Below, piece by piece: positions 1 to 6,319 of a stretch of 40,906 nucleotides of DNA (positions are counted from its first letter, which is position 1; the number at the start of each line of letters is the position of its first letter). The notes beneath the pieces were generated by a model. It did not search any database. It saw nothing but the letters and a program-made list of their open reading frames with translations, and was not told where the DNA came from. The stretch is taken from positions 1 through 40,906 of the forward strand of contig JAIRQN010000092.1 of NCBI GenBank assembly GCA_031256445.1, read 5' to 3'. This stretch comes from Treponema sp. GTDB taxonomy: Bacteria > Spirochaetota > Spirochaetia > Treponematales > Breznakiellaceae. The position numbers and the translations under genes are program-made.

Positions 1-85
1 TTATCAAAGGATGTCAGATAAAAAGAGATGCTTTCATGAAATTATTTTAACATAATTTTATTTAATTTGTTTTTTTATTAAAAGA

Positions 86-511
86 ATGGGATTATATTGT
101 GTTTTTAGAGGTTCCCATAATTTATTTAGGGCTATTCGTTTATTATTTAATGCTCTGAAACCAGCAGTTTTGCAACATATTGATTATGAGTCATTAGATA
201 AAATACTAAGTGGTAATTTAGAAAAAGGTAAAAAAATTTTATTTAGAGATTTAAAAAATAGCAACGACGAAAATGAAAAGCAATTAAATAAGAAGTACAC
301 CGATATTAATCATATTTTTGTATTTCTGTTAAAAGCATTATGTTTTATAATTATTTTAATCTTGATAATATTTATTTTGACAACAATTAAAGACTTGGTA
401 GTCACACCGAATGCAACATTGCTTCCCGAAGAATTGAGTTCATCCGTGTCTGATACCCCTTCCCAGCACTCTGCAACCATTCAATCACATCAGCATCAAG
501 ACGAACATTAA
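86..511 (+). CDS. Hypothetical single-span membrane protein, 3' end doubtful
   Basis: This is a 141-residue open frame in AT-rich DNA. A basic, hydrophilic N-terminal half is followed by one strong transmembrane helix at about residues 76-100 (Ile/Leu/Phe rich). I recognise no family. No clear Shine-Dalgarno sequence precedes the ATG. The last 37 or so codons lie antisense to the 3' end of brnA and read as Ser/His/Gln-rich low-complexity protein. The native C-terminus may therefore have been lost and replaced by read-through into the toxin-antitoxin DNA near position 400. It could be a truncated gene or a chance open frame; the membrane helix makes a real gene somewhat more likely. Confidence 0.35.
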   Translation: MGLYCVFRGSHNLFRAIRLLFNALKPAVLQHIDYESLDKILSGNLEKGKKILFRDLKNSNDENEKQLNKKYTDINHIFVFLLKALCFIIILILIIFILTTIKDLVVTPNATLLPEELSSSVSDTPSQHSATIQSHQHQDEH

Positions 512-668
512 CCGTCTTTTTGATAGGCTTATAATTTGCCATATTCCGATAATGAGAAGGCTTCATCTGTGCCAGTTGTTCATCGGTCAATTCTGGACAA
601 TCTGAAAAATCGGTGTTTTTGAATGCCTTAATTTCTGCCGCTATTCGTGCTTTTTCTGTAGTGGTCAT
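402..668 (-). CDS. brnA: BrnA-type antitoxin
   Basis: This is an 88-residue antitoxin of the BrnT/BrnA type II system. The N-terminal half is acidic and helical (residues 1-45). The C-terminal half has the ribbon-helix-helix-like DNA-binding pattern of BrnA (a VNVRLDADVIEWL strand and helix, then a GYQTRMNSILREAM helix). In this family the antitoxin binds the RNase-like toxin and represses the shared promoter. The start codon lies inside the 3' end of brnT (41-nt overlap), so translation is probably coupled. Family assignment is from motif and gene order: toxin first, antitoxin second. Confidence 0.85.
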   Translation of the reverse strand: MTTTEKARIAAEIKAFKNTDFSDCPELTDEQLAQMKPSHYRNMANYKPIKKTVNVRLDADVIEWLQSAGKGYQTRMNSILREAMLHSV

Positions 669-933
669 AATATGCCTCCTGTTCCTTCGTGGTTGCTTCT
701 CGTGCCGTGATTATTTGGGTGTTTCCGTTAGCCATGTCTGTTGTTACCACAAAAAGAATGAGATTATCATGGAAACATCCCAAAGTGATGTAGCGGTCTT
801 CGTCTAAAGACGAATGTGCCGCATCATAAAACTCAATCAAATGTGGATCGTCAAAAACATCCACAATATCCGATAAATAGAAACCGTGGTTTTCCTTGTT
901 TAATTCATTCTTCGTTTTAGTCCAAGTAAACAC
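628..933 (-). CDS. brnT: BrnT-type toxin
   Basis: This 101-residue protein matches the BrnT ribonuclease toxin family: FTWTKTKNELNKENHG at the N-terminus, then DIVDVFDDP, a DEDRYITLG strand, LILFVVTT, and a C-terminal IITAREATTKEQEAYY helix. BrnT is a RelE-like fold that cleaves RNA and arrests growth until neutralised by BrnA. The start is a GTG at 933 with an AGGAG Shine-Dalgarno sequence 5 nt upstream. It is the first gene of the brnTA operon, behind a sigma70-like promoter with an inverted repeat over its -10 box. Confidence 0.88.
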   Translation of the reverse strand: MFTWTKTKNELNKENHGFYLSDIVDVFDDPHLIEFYDAAHSSLDEDRYITLGCFHDNLILFVVTTDMANGNTQIITAREATTKEQEAYYDHYRKSTNSGRN

Positions 934-945
934 GGTAACTCCTGT

Positions 946-984
946 CTATACTTAATTGTATAGTCAAATAATATGATTTGTCAA
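946..984 (-). promoter_or_regulatory. brnTA promoter with palindromic operator
   Basis: On the minus strand a TTGACA -35 box (979-984) is followed after 18 nt by a TACAAT -10 box (955-960). Overlapping the -10 is the perfect palindrome CTATAC-6 nt-GTATAG at 946-963. Position and symmetry fit the autorepression operator expected for BrnA. This is read from sequence only. Confidence 0.6.
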
Positions 985-1157
985 GGGGAATTTTCCTAAA
1001 CGACACATAAAACGACATAGAAACTTGCGAAGTTAGACAGTTCTCAGTAAGCCGCTGTACTCTTCAATCACTTAAATATCTTGTGCAGAATTATATCACA
1101 ATGTTTTAATAATTTTAGATAATACGCAATGGGTTTCAGTAGTGCAGTTATAGCCAT

Positions 1158-1200
1158 GCTCATAACCCGGAGGTCGCAGGTTCGAGTCCTGTCCTTGCTA
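1158..1200 (+). pseudogene. 3' half of a tRNA-Met (CAT anticodon), 5' half missing
   Basis: The bases from the anticodon loop onward are intact: loop CTCATAA at 1159-1165 with CAT anticodon, 3' anticodon strand CCCGG, 5-nt variable loop, T-stem GCAGG/CCTGT around loop TTCGAGT (1176-1192), acceptor 3' strand CCTTGCT and discriminator A at 1200. CCA is not encoded. The matching 5' half is absent: the upstream five bases CCATG pair with CCCGG at only two positions, no good D-arm is visible, and the best acceptor partner has two mismatches in seven. A 3' tRNA fragment at an edge of accessory DNA is typical of an integrase attachment-site scar. Confidence 0.6.
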
Positions 1201-1229
1201 AAAGAAATTTAATTTAAAAAAATTGTTAA

Positions 1230-1889
1230 TTATTCAATTTTTATTCTCATCAATGCGCGGGAAATAAAATATCCGCCGAAAATCACAATAAACCGGTCAA
1301 CAATGTTCACCGGAATGCGGGATACAATATTTACCGCAAGAGCCGGAAGATTGTACATAATAAGGCCGGGTTTAAAGGTATCATCTATGCTGAAATAATG
1401 TCTTTCCATAAACGTATGCGTTATATAATCGACAACTCCGCCTAAAACGCTAATCGCTATAGCGCATAATATATATAATAAAAAAAGTTTTGAGACAAGC
1501 GCGGTATAGGAAGCGGCTATTTTTTCTTTTGACGCTGCCATCCATTCTCCTTGCGAAAAATCGGAAATATGCACCGCAGAAGGTTTTATCGCGCAAATAA
1601 ACAAGACTTCCGCAATGCTGCAAAGAACATAAAAACTGAAACTGCCGTGATACACGCATGGAAGAAACCAGGTAAGAACCGCAGTAACAATACCGGGAAT
1701 TGCGCCAAAGGTAAAAGCAATGGCCGCAGTACATACGGTATCAAGAAACAGGGGAAACCTTAAAAAGTTCATTACAAAAGCGCTCAGGAGCAGGTTCATT
1801 AAGGCTGCTATTACGCAGAAAATTGCAATATTAATTATTTTTCGAAAAAGAATCTTTGGCGGCGGATTTTGGGACTGATTAAGTTCCAT
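1230..1889 (-). CDS. Integral membrane protein, possibly ECF-type substrate-binding (S component)-like
   Basis: A 219-residue protein with about six hydrophobic segments. After a short cytoplasmic N-terminus, the helices around residues 15-90 carry a Pro/Gly-rich stretch (FPLFLDTVCTAAIAFTFGAI) that resembles ECF-transporter S components and related sensory membrane domains. The specificity cannot be told. The gene diverges from the sensor kinase, so it may supply or sense the ligand for that kinase (inference). There is no Shine-Dalgarno sequence. A TATACT hexamer ends 6 nt before the ATG, so the mRNA may be leaderless. The C-terminus is basic, as expected for a cytoplasmic end. Confidence 0.75.
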   Translation of the reverse strand: MELNQSQNPPPKILFRKIINIAIFCVIAALMNLLLSAFVMNFLRFPLFLDTVCTAAIAFTFGAIPGIVTAVLTWFLPCVYHGSFSFYVLCSIAEVLFICAIKPSAVHISDFSQGEWMAASKEKIAASYTALVSKLFLLYILCAIAISVLGGVVDYITHTFMERHYFSIDDTFKPGLIMYNLPALAVNIVSRIPVNIVDRFIVIFGGYFISRALMRIKIE

Positions 1890-1934
1890 AGTTGTAGTAT
1901 ATCAAAAATTACTATTTTGGTATACGCTGAACTG

Positions 1935-3200
1935 GTGAGGTTAATTTCGTGTTTACTATTGACTGCTCTATTTGTATCCTGCGCCAGTGAGAGAAAAAGC
2001 CCTGATATAAAGGATATAGTTAACCAGTGGATTGATATTGAGCAGCTTTTGACCGCTTTCCCCGAAAGCCATACCCCCAAAAATTCAGATTTTGTTGAAA
2101 AGGCGACTCTTTTAGAAATGAGCGATGTATTTTACCAGTCCCTTCAACAATTTCAAAGATCAGACTTGTACCGCATATACCGGGCTATTCCTTTTTCGCG
2201 CCAGACTGAGCGCAGTTTCAATCTGTATCCCATCACCGATATTCAGGAAGTTAGCATTGTTTCGGATTTGGCGCTGCTGTTTCGCAATTCCATCGTTTCA
2301 GGAGATATGGAAAAAGCAAAAACGGTGTCGGCTGAAATTGCAAAGTATATTATCCATTTACTGATAATTGACGGTGAGGCGCAGCGGTATATCAGCGCTT
2401 CTTATTTCCATCTGTTGATTGCGTTTATATTTTTTATCTCAATCATTGTATTGCTTATCCGGTTTTTGCATCAATCATTGACCCGTTCGTTAAAACGGGA
2501 AGCTGAAGGAACGATTTTTTCACACGCTTATATGCTTGCCCAGGATGAAGAGCGTGCGCGGATCAGCCGCGAATTGCACGATACGATAATTCAGGATATG
2601 CGCTGCCTATTGCTGGAAACAGAAAAAATAGGCAACACCAATGAAAAAAATGAACGGGAAAAACTCAGCGGCAAAACAGTACCAATGATGGCGGATCTTA
2701 TCCGAAAGACCAGAGATATATGCAGCAGCCTTATTCCGCCGGACTTCCGTTTTAGTGAATTACCCGACGCTATACGGCAGTTGTGCCATGACTTTGGCGA
2801 AAGAACAGGGGTCGATTGCCGTGCAGAAATAGACGAAAATATCAAACTGGAATTTCTTGCTATGGAAAAAAGGTTGCAGGTTTTCAGGGTTATCCAGGAA
2901 GCGCTTGCGAATATAGAAAAACACGCAGAGGCAAAAGAGGCAATAGTTACCATGCGCTCGGGAGAAGATGGCATTGTATATATCGGCATTGGCGATGACG
3001 GCAAAGGTTTTACATCCCCTTTGGACAATGCCGGTCAAATTATAAATAGTATTGATAAATCCCATATAGGCATTATCAGTATGAAGGAACGCGCCGCGAT
3101 ACTCGGCGGACGCCTTAAAATTGTAAGCGCACCCGCCAGCGAGCGCGAAATCGGGGAAGGTACTTTGGTGTGTTTGGAGATTCCCGGGAGCCAGGAGTAG
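1935..3200 (+). CDS. NarX/UhpB-type sensor histidine kinase with lipoprotein-like N-terminus
   Basis: The frame is open from an upstream TTG at 1869, but a GTG at 1935 gives a clean lipoprotein signal (RLISCLLLTALFVSC), so I prefer it; TTG at 1917 is the alternative. With that start the protein has about 421 residues: an extracytoplasmic helical sensor region (about 20-155), one transmembrane helix (157-179), a HisKA_3 dimerisation domain with the phospho-accepting His in RELHDTIIQDM (H215), and an HATPase domain with N-box EALANIEKHA (322-331) and DDGKG (about 354-358). Kinases of this class phosphorylate LuxR-type response regulators. No regulator is adjacent; the one at 8255-8863 is the likely partner. 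A lipidated, membrane-spanning kinase would be unusual. Confidence 0.85.
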   Translation: MRLISCLLLTALFVSCASERKSPDIKDIVNQWIDIEQLLTAFPESHTPKNSDFVEKATLLEMSDVFYQSLQQFQRSDLYRIYRAIPFSRQTERSFNLYPITDIQEVSIVSDLALLFRNSIVSGDMEKAKTVSAEIAKYIIHLLIIDGEAQRYISASYFHLLIAFIFFISIIVLLIRFLHQSLTRSLKREAEGTIFSHAYMLAQDEERARISRELHDTIIQDMRCLLLETEKIGNTNEKNEREKLSGKTVPMMADLIRKTRDICSSLIPPDFRFSELPDAIRQLCHDFGERTGVDCRAEIDENIKLEFLAMEKRLQVFRVIQEALANIEKHAEAKEAIVTMRSGEDGIVYIGIGDDGKGFTSPLDNAGQIINSIDKSHIGIISMKERAAILGGRLKIVSAPASEREIGEGTLVCLEIPGSQE

Positions 3201-3207
3201 AATTACA

Positions 3208-3251
3208 GAAGGCTTAACGATTTTAGCGCCGGAAGCGCTAAAATCGCCTTC
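3208..3251. terminator. Strong intergenic hairpin between convergent genes
   Basis: A perfect 12-bp stem, CGATTTTAGCGC paired with GCGCTAAAATCG around loop CGGAA (3218-3246), is extended by an outer GAAGG/CCTTC pair (3208-3212 with 3247-3251) with a small asymmetric bulge. It sits between the stop codons of the kinase and the small lipoprotein gene, as a shared terminator would. No T-tract follows on either strand, so it may instead be a REP-like or mRNA-stabilising hairpin. Confidence 0.4.
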
Positions 3252-3278
3252 CCAATAAATCAATACTTTTGAGGTTTT

Positions 3279-3473
3279 TTATTCCCTATACGTGCAATTA
3301 CAAGTAGCGTTGAAAGGACTCCCGCTAATATCACAGCTCGTAGTGCCAGCATCGCCGTTACATCCACAGGTACCACCACCACTATTACTACAAGTAGACC
3401 CGCCGCAGGCTGCAAACATTATGCCTGCCACTAACAGTGAGCCTATTAAGGCTACAAGAAAAAATTTCTTCAT
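3279..3473 (-). CDS. Small Cys/Gly-rich lipoprotein
   Basis: A 64-residue protein starting at the ATG at 3473, chosen because GGAG lies 8 nt upstream and MKKFFLVALIGSLLVAGIMF begins a standard signal peptide. The lipobox is MFAAC, so the mature protein is only about 42 residues. It is rich in Cys, Gly and Ser, with cysteines in pairs such as TCGC and CNC. This suggests a disulfide-rich or metal-binding surface peptide. No family is recognised. The gene is preceded by one of two copies of a structured leader element (3474-3722). Confidence 0.7.
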   Translation of the reverse strand: MKKFFLVALIGSLLVAGIMFAACGGSTCSNSGGGTCGCNGDAGTTSCDISGSPFNATCNCTYRE

Positions 3474-3722
3474 ACAAAACTCCTGTTTACGTCGCTGCGA
3501 ACCTAAGGTTCGAAGCGACAAGTTAATCGAAAACACCGCAACGCGGTGTTAGAACTCCTATGCGGTTTTAATGCCGCCGCCGGCATTTTTTTATTCCCAT
3601 ACGGGAATAGTTGTAAAAATTTTAAGCCATTTATAAAATAAAAAAAGCGTGTAAAACGCACAATTTTTAAGAAAAATTCAGGAATTCTTGTGCGTTTACG
3701 CATAAAAGAGGAAGATTTAACC
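3474..3722 (-). repeat. Structured leader element, copy 1
   Basis: About 250 bp nearly repeated at 7311-7545. In minus-strand order it holds a large inverted repeat ending in a T7 tract (about 3643-3706), a hairpin ATTCCC/GGGAAT, a hairpin with arms AATGCCG/CGGCATT, a hairpin AACACCGC/GCGGTGTT, and a copy-specific hairpin with arms GTCGCT..GAACC / GGTTC..AGCGAC (3491-3519). It ends in an AGGAG and the start codon of the lipoprotein gene. In copy 2 the AATGCCG stem is AATGTCG/CGACATT, a compensatory change. Confidence 0.7.
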
Positions 3723-3775
3723 ACGAACACGCTCGCAAGCTCGCATTAACGAACAACACAAACTACACGAACCTT
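3708..3775 (+). repeat. ACGAAC-rich dispersed repeat, copy a
   Basis: The stretch from GGAAGATTTAACCACGAACA to the CACGAAC near 3770 is shared, with small differences, with 5962-6022. Both have CGAACACGCTCG followed by a CTCGC and CACGAAC. It is a non-coding, degenerate repeat in the AT-rich island and covers part of the stretch between the lipoprotein and the small gene at 3838. Confidence 0.5.
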
Positions 3776-3837
3776 TGCTTTGATATTTCTACCTTATTCA
3801 CAAGAAATTCCTGACTACTATCCCAGCTTCACTGACT

Positions 3838-4038
3838 TTAAGAAAAGATGGCAAACAACAAGTTCGAATGGTTAGTGTGGTTAGTGGTAGAAATTCTTTT
3901 TATTTCAATGAATATTGAAGATAAGTAATATTTTTTTTTACTTGATTCTGGTAACACATTATAGTACCACTGATAAGGGAGCAGTAAATTCGGTTCGAAC
4001 ATTTCTTGAAAATGCGGGGGTACAATTGAAATATCCAT
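3838..4038 (-). CDS. Possible small gene coupled to the TPR gene
   Basis: A 66-residue frame whose ATG comes one base after the TAA of the upstream TPR gene, a spacing that would allow translational coupling. Residues 1-40 have a protein-like composition (Pro, Tyr and Trp rich). The C-terminal third (ISTTNHTNHSN) is encoded by a simple ACTAACCAC-type repeat, so the original 3' end may have been overwritten by repeat DNA. No family is recognised. It may be a decayed fragment. Confidence 0.35.
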   Translation of the reverse strand: MDISIVPPHFQEMFEPNLLLPYQWYYNVLPESSKKKYYLSSIFIEIKRISTTNHTNHSNLLFAIFS

Positions 4039-4039
4039 G

Positions 4040-5014
4040 TTAACTTTTTCTGAATGAATTAAATCTGTTTCTTTTAACTCTGCCCATTAATTTATTCCTG
4101 CACCTTTCGAGGATTTCATTTGTTGACGGTATTTTCGCTTCCATGTGCAGAGTGAGTTCCAGAGCTTTTTTACAATCATTAATTGCTTTCTGATACTCGC
4201 CTGCCGCTTCGAAAATTTCCGCGCGGCTGTTATATAAGCAGCTTCGGTCGTATGCCAAATCACAGGTTTCAAGCGCATTATTAATATCAGCAATCGCTTT
4301 TTCAAATTGTCCAAGCTCTTTGTAGGCATAAGCGCGCGAGTTTAAATAATAATACAGAGGCAGCGGATAATATTTACTATTTCCCGATTCAAAATATTTT
4401 TCGCCATATTCATCTATTGCAGGATTTTTAAAAAAATCTTCTGTAAGTTCCAATCCTTTGGAAAAATCGGCAATCGCTTTATCGTATTGACCTGCGCTGC
4501 TGTAAGCTGCCGCTCTATTACGATATTTGTTTGGAATTTCAGGATGCATTTCTATCATCTTTGTATAATCCGCAAAAGCTTCATCGTATTGTTTATTTTC
4601 CATATAAACCATTGCTCTTCCTTCGTAATTCCAATCGTTATCCGGCTCTAATTCAATTGCCTTGTTATAATCCGCAATGGCTTCTTTATATTGACCGTTA
4701 TGAAAATAATCACGTCCTCTGTCAGAGTAGTAACGGGATTTCTCAGGAAACATTTTAATAAGTTCACTGTTTATTTCTATCGCTTTGCCATAATCTCTGT
4801 TTACAGCAGCAAACCATGCCTTTGACCACAAGAATTCTTCTTCGGGCGCAAAACCGTCCTTATCGATGTATTTACCGCATTTAACACAGCACGCTCTGTC
4901 TGTTGTTTTTGCATTGCAATTAGGGCAGTTTTCGGGTCTTGTTTGTTCAAGATCGAAAATATCATTATCATTTTTTAAATTTCCTTTGACAATTTTTAAG
5001 TTATTTTCTTTCAT
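4040..5014 (-). CDS. Zinc-ribbon plus tetratricopeptide-repeat (TPR) protein
   Basis: A 324-residue, probably cytoplasmic protein. A short N-terminus leads to a zinc ribbon at about residues 30-48 (CPNC and CVKC knuckles). Then come about six TPR units from about residue 68, with the usual pattern (for example YYSDRGRDYFHNGQYKEAIA, then DYNKAIELEPD). TPR arrays bind peptides and build complexes; the ribbon may bind zinc, nucleic acid or protein. There is no signal peptide or membrane helix. No Shine-Dalgarno sequence is evident at the ATG. A copy of the terminator-like inverted repeat lies about 80 nt upstream. The partner is unknown. Confidence 0.85.
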   Translation of the reverse strand: MKENNLKIVKGNLKNDNDIFDLEQTRPENCPNCNAKTTDRACCVKCGKYIDKDGFAPEEEFLWSKAWFAAVNRDYGKAIEINSELIKMFPEKSRYYSDRGRDYFHNGQYKEAIADYNKAIELEPDNDWNYEGRAMVYMENKQYDEAFADYTKMIEMHPEIPNKYRNRAAAYSSAGQYDKAIADFSKGLELTEDFFKNPAIDEYGEKYFESGNSKYYPLPLYYYLNSRAYAYKELGQFEKAIADINNALETCDLAYDRSCLYNSRAEIFEAAGEYQKAINDCKKALELTLHMEAKIPSTNEILERCRNKLMGRVKRNRFNSFRKS

Positions 5015-5091
5015 TTTTATACTTTAACAACCTACAATTAAATGGCAGATAAAATCATTTTACCATTATTTTTAACATATATTTAAAAATA

Positions 5092-5160
5092 AAAAAAGCG
5101 TGTAAAACGCACAGTTTTTAAGGAGAAGTGAAGAATTCTTGTACGTTTACGCATAAAAGA
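5092..5160 (-). repeat. Terminator-like inverted repeat, copy 3
   Basis: This repeats only the inverted-repeat part of the leader elements at 3474 and 7311. On the minus strand a TGCGTAAACGTACAAG arm is separated by about 25 nt from its imperfect complement GTGCGTTTTACACGC, followed by T7. As in the other copies it lies 5' of a minus-strand gene, here the TPR gene. Confidence 0.6.
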
Positions 5161-5302
5161 TGAAGATTTTCAATTAAAAGAGGTTTATTCTTGTGTCTTT
5201 TTATAACGTATTCTGGAAAAATTATATGTAAAAGGCGAGGTTGTCTGGGCAAATAAAAACATTTTTGAGGTTCAGGCAATAGTACCCCTATCTCATAACT
5301 GA

Positions 5303-5331
5303 TTGTTTTTACCAATTTTTCATGCTATTAT
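5303..5331 (+). promoter_or_regulatory. Promoter of the RelE-like toxin operon
   Basis: TTGTTT at 5303-5308 and TATTAT at 5326-5331 are 17 nt apart. The -10 box ends 7 nt before the GTG start at 5339, which would give a leaderless mRNA, in line with the lack of a Shine-Dalgarno sequence. Confidence 0.45.
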
Positions 5332-5338
5332 ATATAAA

Positions 5339-5719
5339 GTGAGGATCTTCAAAAATAAGGCTTTTCATCAATTTGCTAAAAATGAAGGTATAGCCGACAG
5401 TGAGTTGAAGGAAGTTGTAAAGCAACTGGAAAAAGGACAATACTATGCTGATTTAGGCGGTTCCATTTATAAAATGGAACTAGTAAGAAAAGGCAAGGGA
5501 AAACATGGAGGGTATAGGTCGATTGTTGTTTTTAAAAACGATTTTCGCACTATTTTTTTGTATGGCTTTCCAAAATCGAAAAAAGACAATATAAACGATA
5601 AAGAGCTAAGATTTTTTAAAGGAAAGGCAAAGGATAATTTATCATTTACGGAAGAACAGATAAATTTATTGGTAAAAAGCAAGATTTTAATAGAAATTTT
5701 ACAGGAGGATGAAAAATGA
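5339..5719 (+). CDS. RelE-like toxin of a type II toxin-antitoxin pair
   Basis: A 126-residue protein resembling the RelE-type toxins of the PF06296/COG4737 group: RIFKNKAFHQFAKNEGI start, a DADLGG-like YADLGGSIYKMELVRKG segment, GKHGGYRSIVVFKN and IFLYGFPKSKKDNI. Toxins of this group are thought to cleave or block mRNA on ribosomes. The frame is open from 5303, but homology begins at the GTG at 5339. The antitoxin follows with an ATGA overlap, so the order is toxin first, the reverse of classic relBE. Confidence 0.82.
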   Translation: MRIFKNKAFHQFAKNEGIADSELKEVVKQLEKGQYYADLGGSIYKMELVRKGKGKHGGYRSIVVFKNDFRTIFLYGFPKSKKDNINDKELRFFKGKAKDNLSFTEEQINLLVKSKILIEILQEDEK

Positions 5720-5913
5720 AATACGACAGTGAAATTATTAAAGCAATGCACTTAGAAGCAAAAGAAATGCATAAAATTGGGGTAATAACAGATGCAAGAA
5801 TGCGTGAATATGATGAAATGTGCCTTGACCCTAAAACAGAAAAAAAGTCTGCTCCTGTTTATGCCGATGATAATTCGGCAAAAATAAAAATAGCAAGCCA
5901 CGCTACGGCTTAA
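5716..5913 (+). CDS. Small antitoxin partner of the RelE-like toxin
   Basis: A 65-residue protein overlapping the toxin stop by 4 nt, with an AGGAGG Shine-Dalgarno sequence at the toxin end. The first 40 residues are a predicted helical segment (SEIIKAMHLEAKEMHKIGVI, then DARMREYDEMC), a pattern I associate with partners of these toxins. The C-terminal 25 residues are low complexity and probably disordered. No complete helix-turn-helix domain is visible, so either DNA binding uses the short N-terminal helices or the protein is truncated. Confidence 0.7.
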   Translation: MKYDSEIIKAMHLEAKEMHKIGVITDARMREYDEMCLDPKTEKKSAPVYADDNSAKIKIASHATA

Positions 5914-5961
5914 TTCAACAATTAATCTCTATGCTAGTTACTAAGCTTGTCAGGAAAGAAA

Positions 5962-6022
5962 AGGAAGATTTTACCACAAACAGACACGAACACGCTCGTA
6001 AACTCGCGTACACGAACATTGT
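5962..6022 (+). repeat. ACGAAC-rich dispersed repeat, copy b
   Basis: This is the second copy of the repeat at 3708-3775: GGAAGATTTTACCAC, then CACGAACACGCTCG, CTCGC and TACACGAACA. It replaces the 3' part of the small minus-strand frame that starts at 6057. Confidence 0.5.
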
Positions 6023-6057
6023 TCGACCTCATTCGCTATTTCAATATTATCAGACAT
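5971..6057 (-). pseudogene. Remnant of a small gene cut off by a repeat
   Basis: An ATG at 6057 with a good AAGGAG Shine-Dalgarno sequence 7 nt upstream begins a frame of 28 codons. Its first 13 residues (MSDNIEIANEVEQ) look like the start of a real protein. The rest is encoded by the ACGAAC-rich repeat and reads as Cys/Arg/Val-rich nonsense. I read it as a gene whose body was lost at the repeat. The original function is unknown. Confidence 0.3.
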
Positions 6058-6319
6058 AGTTTCTCTCCTTGCTATTTTTCACAGCCCCATACGAAGCCGC
6101 TTTTTCAAACCAAAGGCAGGAAGTTTATACCCCCTGCCTCTGATTGTTATGCTGCATTTTGTGCGGTGTCAGGCACCCTGTGTCTTTGCAGACAGTCGCT
6201 TTTGTGTGTACCTGTAACCAATAAGTAGCTGCTATCATTTTACATCGGCTGACCGCTATATACGGTGTGGCGTTATCCACAACACCACTACAGAAAAGTG
6301 GTTGCTGCTGCTTTTGCGC
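6058..6319. other. Hairpin-rich intergenic stretch, no confident gene
   Basis: No gene can be supported here. On the minus strand there is a chain of short hairpins: CCACT/AGTGG (about 6284-6300), GTGG/CCAC and CCG/CGG near 6250-6280, TGTCT/AGACA and GGTG/CACC near 6165-6205, and GGCAGG/CCTGCC around 6117-6142. It leads into the Shine-Dalgarno sequence of the remnant gene at 6057. It may be a structured 5' leader or non-coding RNA. A 63-codon open stretch on the minus strand lacks a credible start. Confidence 0.35.

Noticed and set aside
2-55. Open frame from the left edge ending at 53-55
   Set aside because: Only 17 codons are visible and none are recognisable; it could be a gene's end but cannot be supported.
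1125-1200. Complete tRNA-Met gene
   Set aside because: The 5' half does not form the D-arm or anticodon stem and the acceptor has two mismatches, so only a 3' half is called.
5947-6228. 93-codon plus-strand frame
   Set aside because: It runs through the ACGAAC repeat and antisense to the hairpin chain, has no ribosome site, and has a poor composition.
6273-6281. Perfect DnaA-box sequence TTATCCACA
   Set aside because: A single box, no cluster, no dnaA or AT-rich unwinding region; a chance match within a hairpin.
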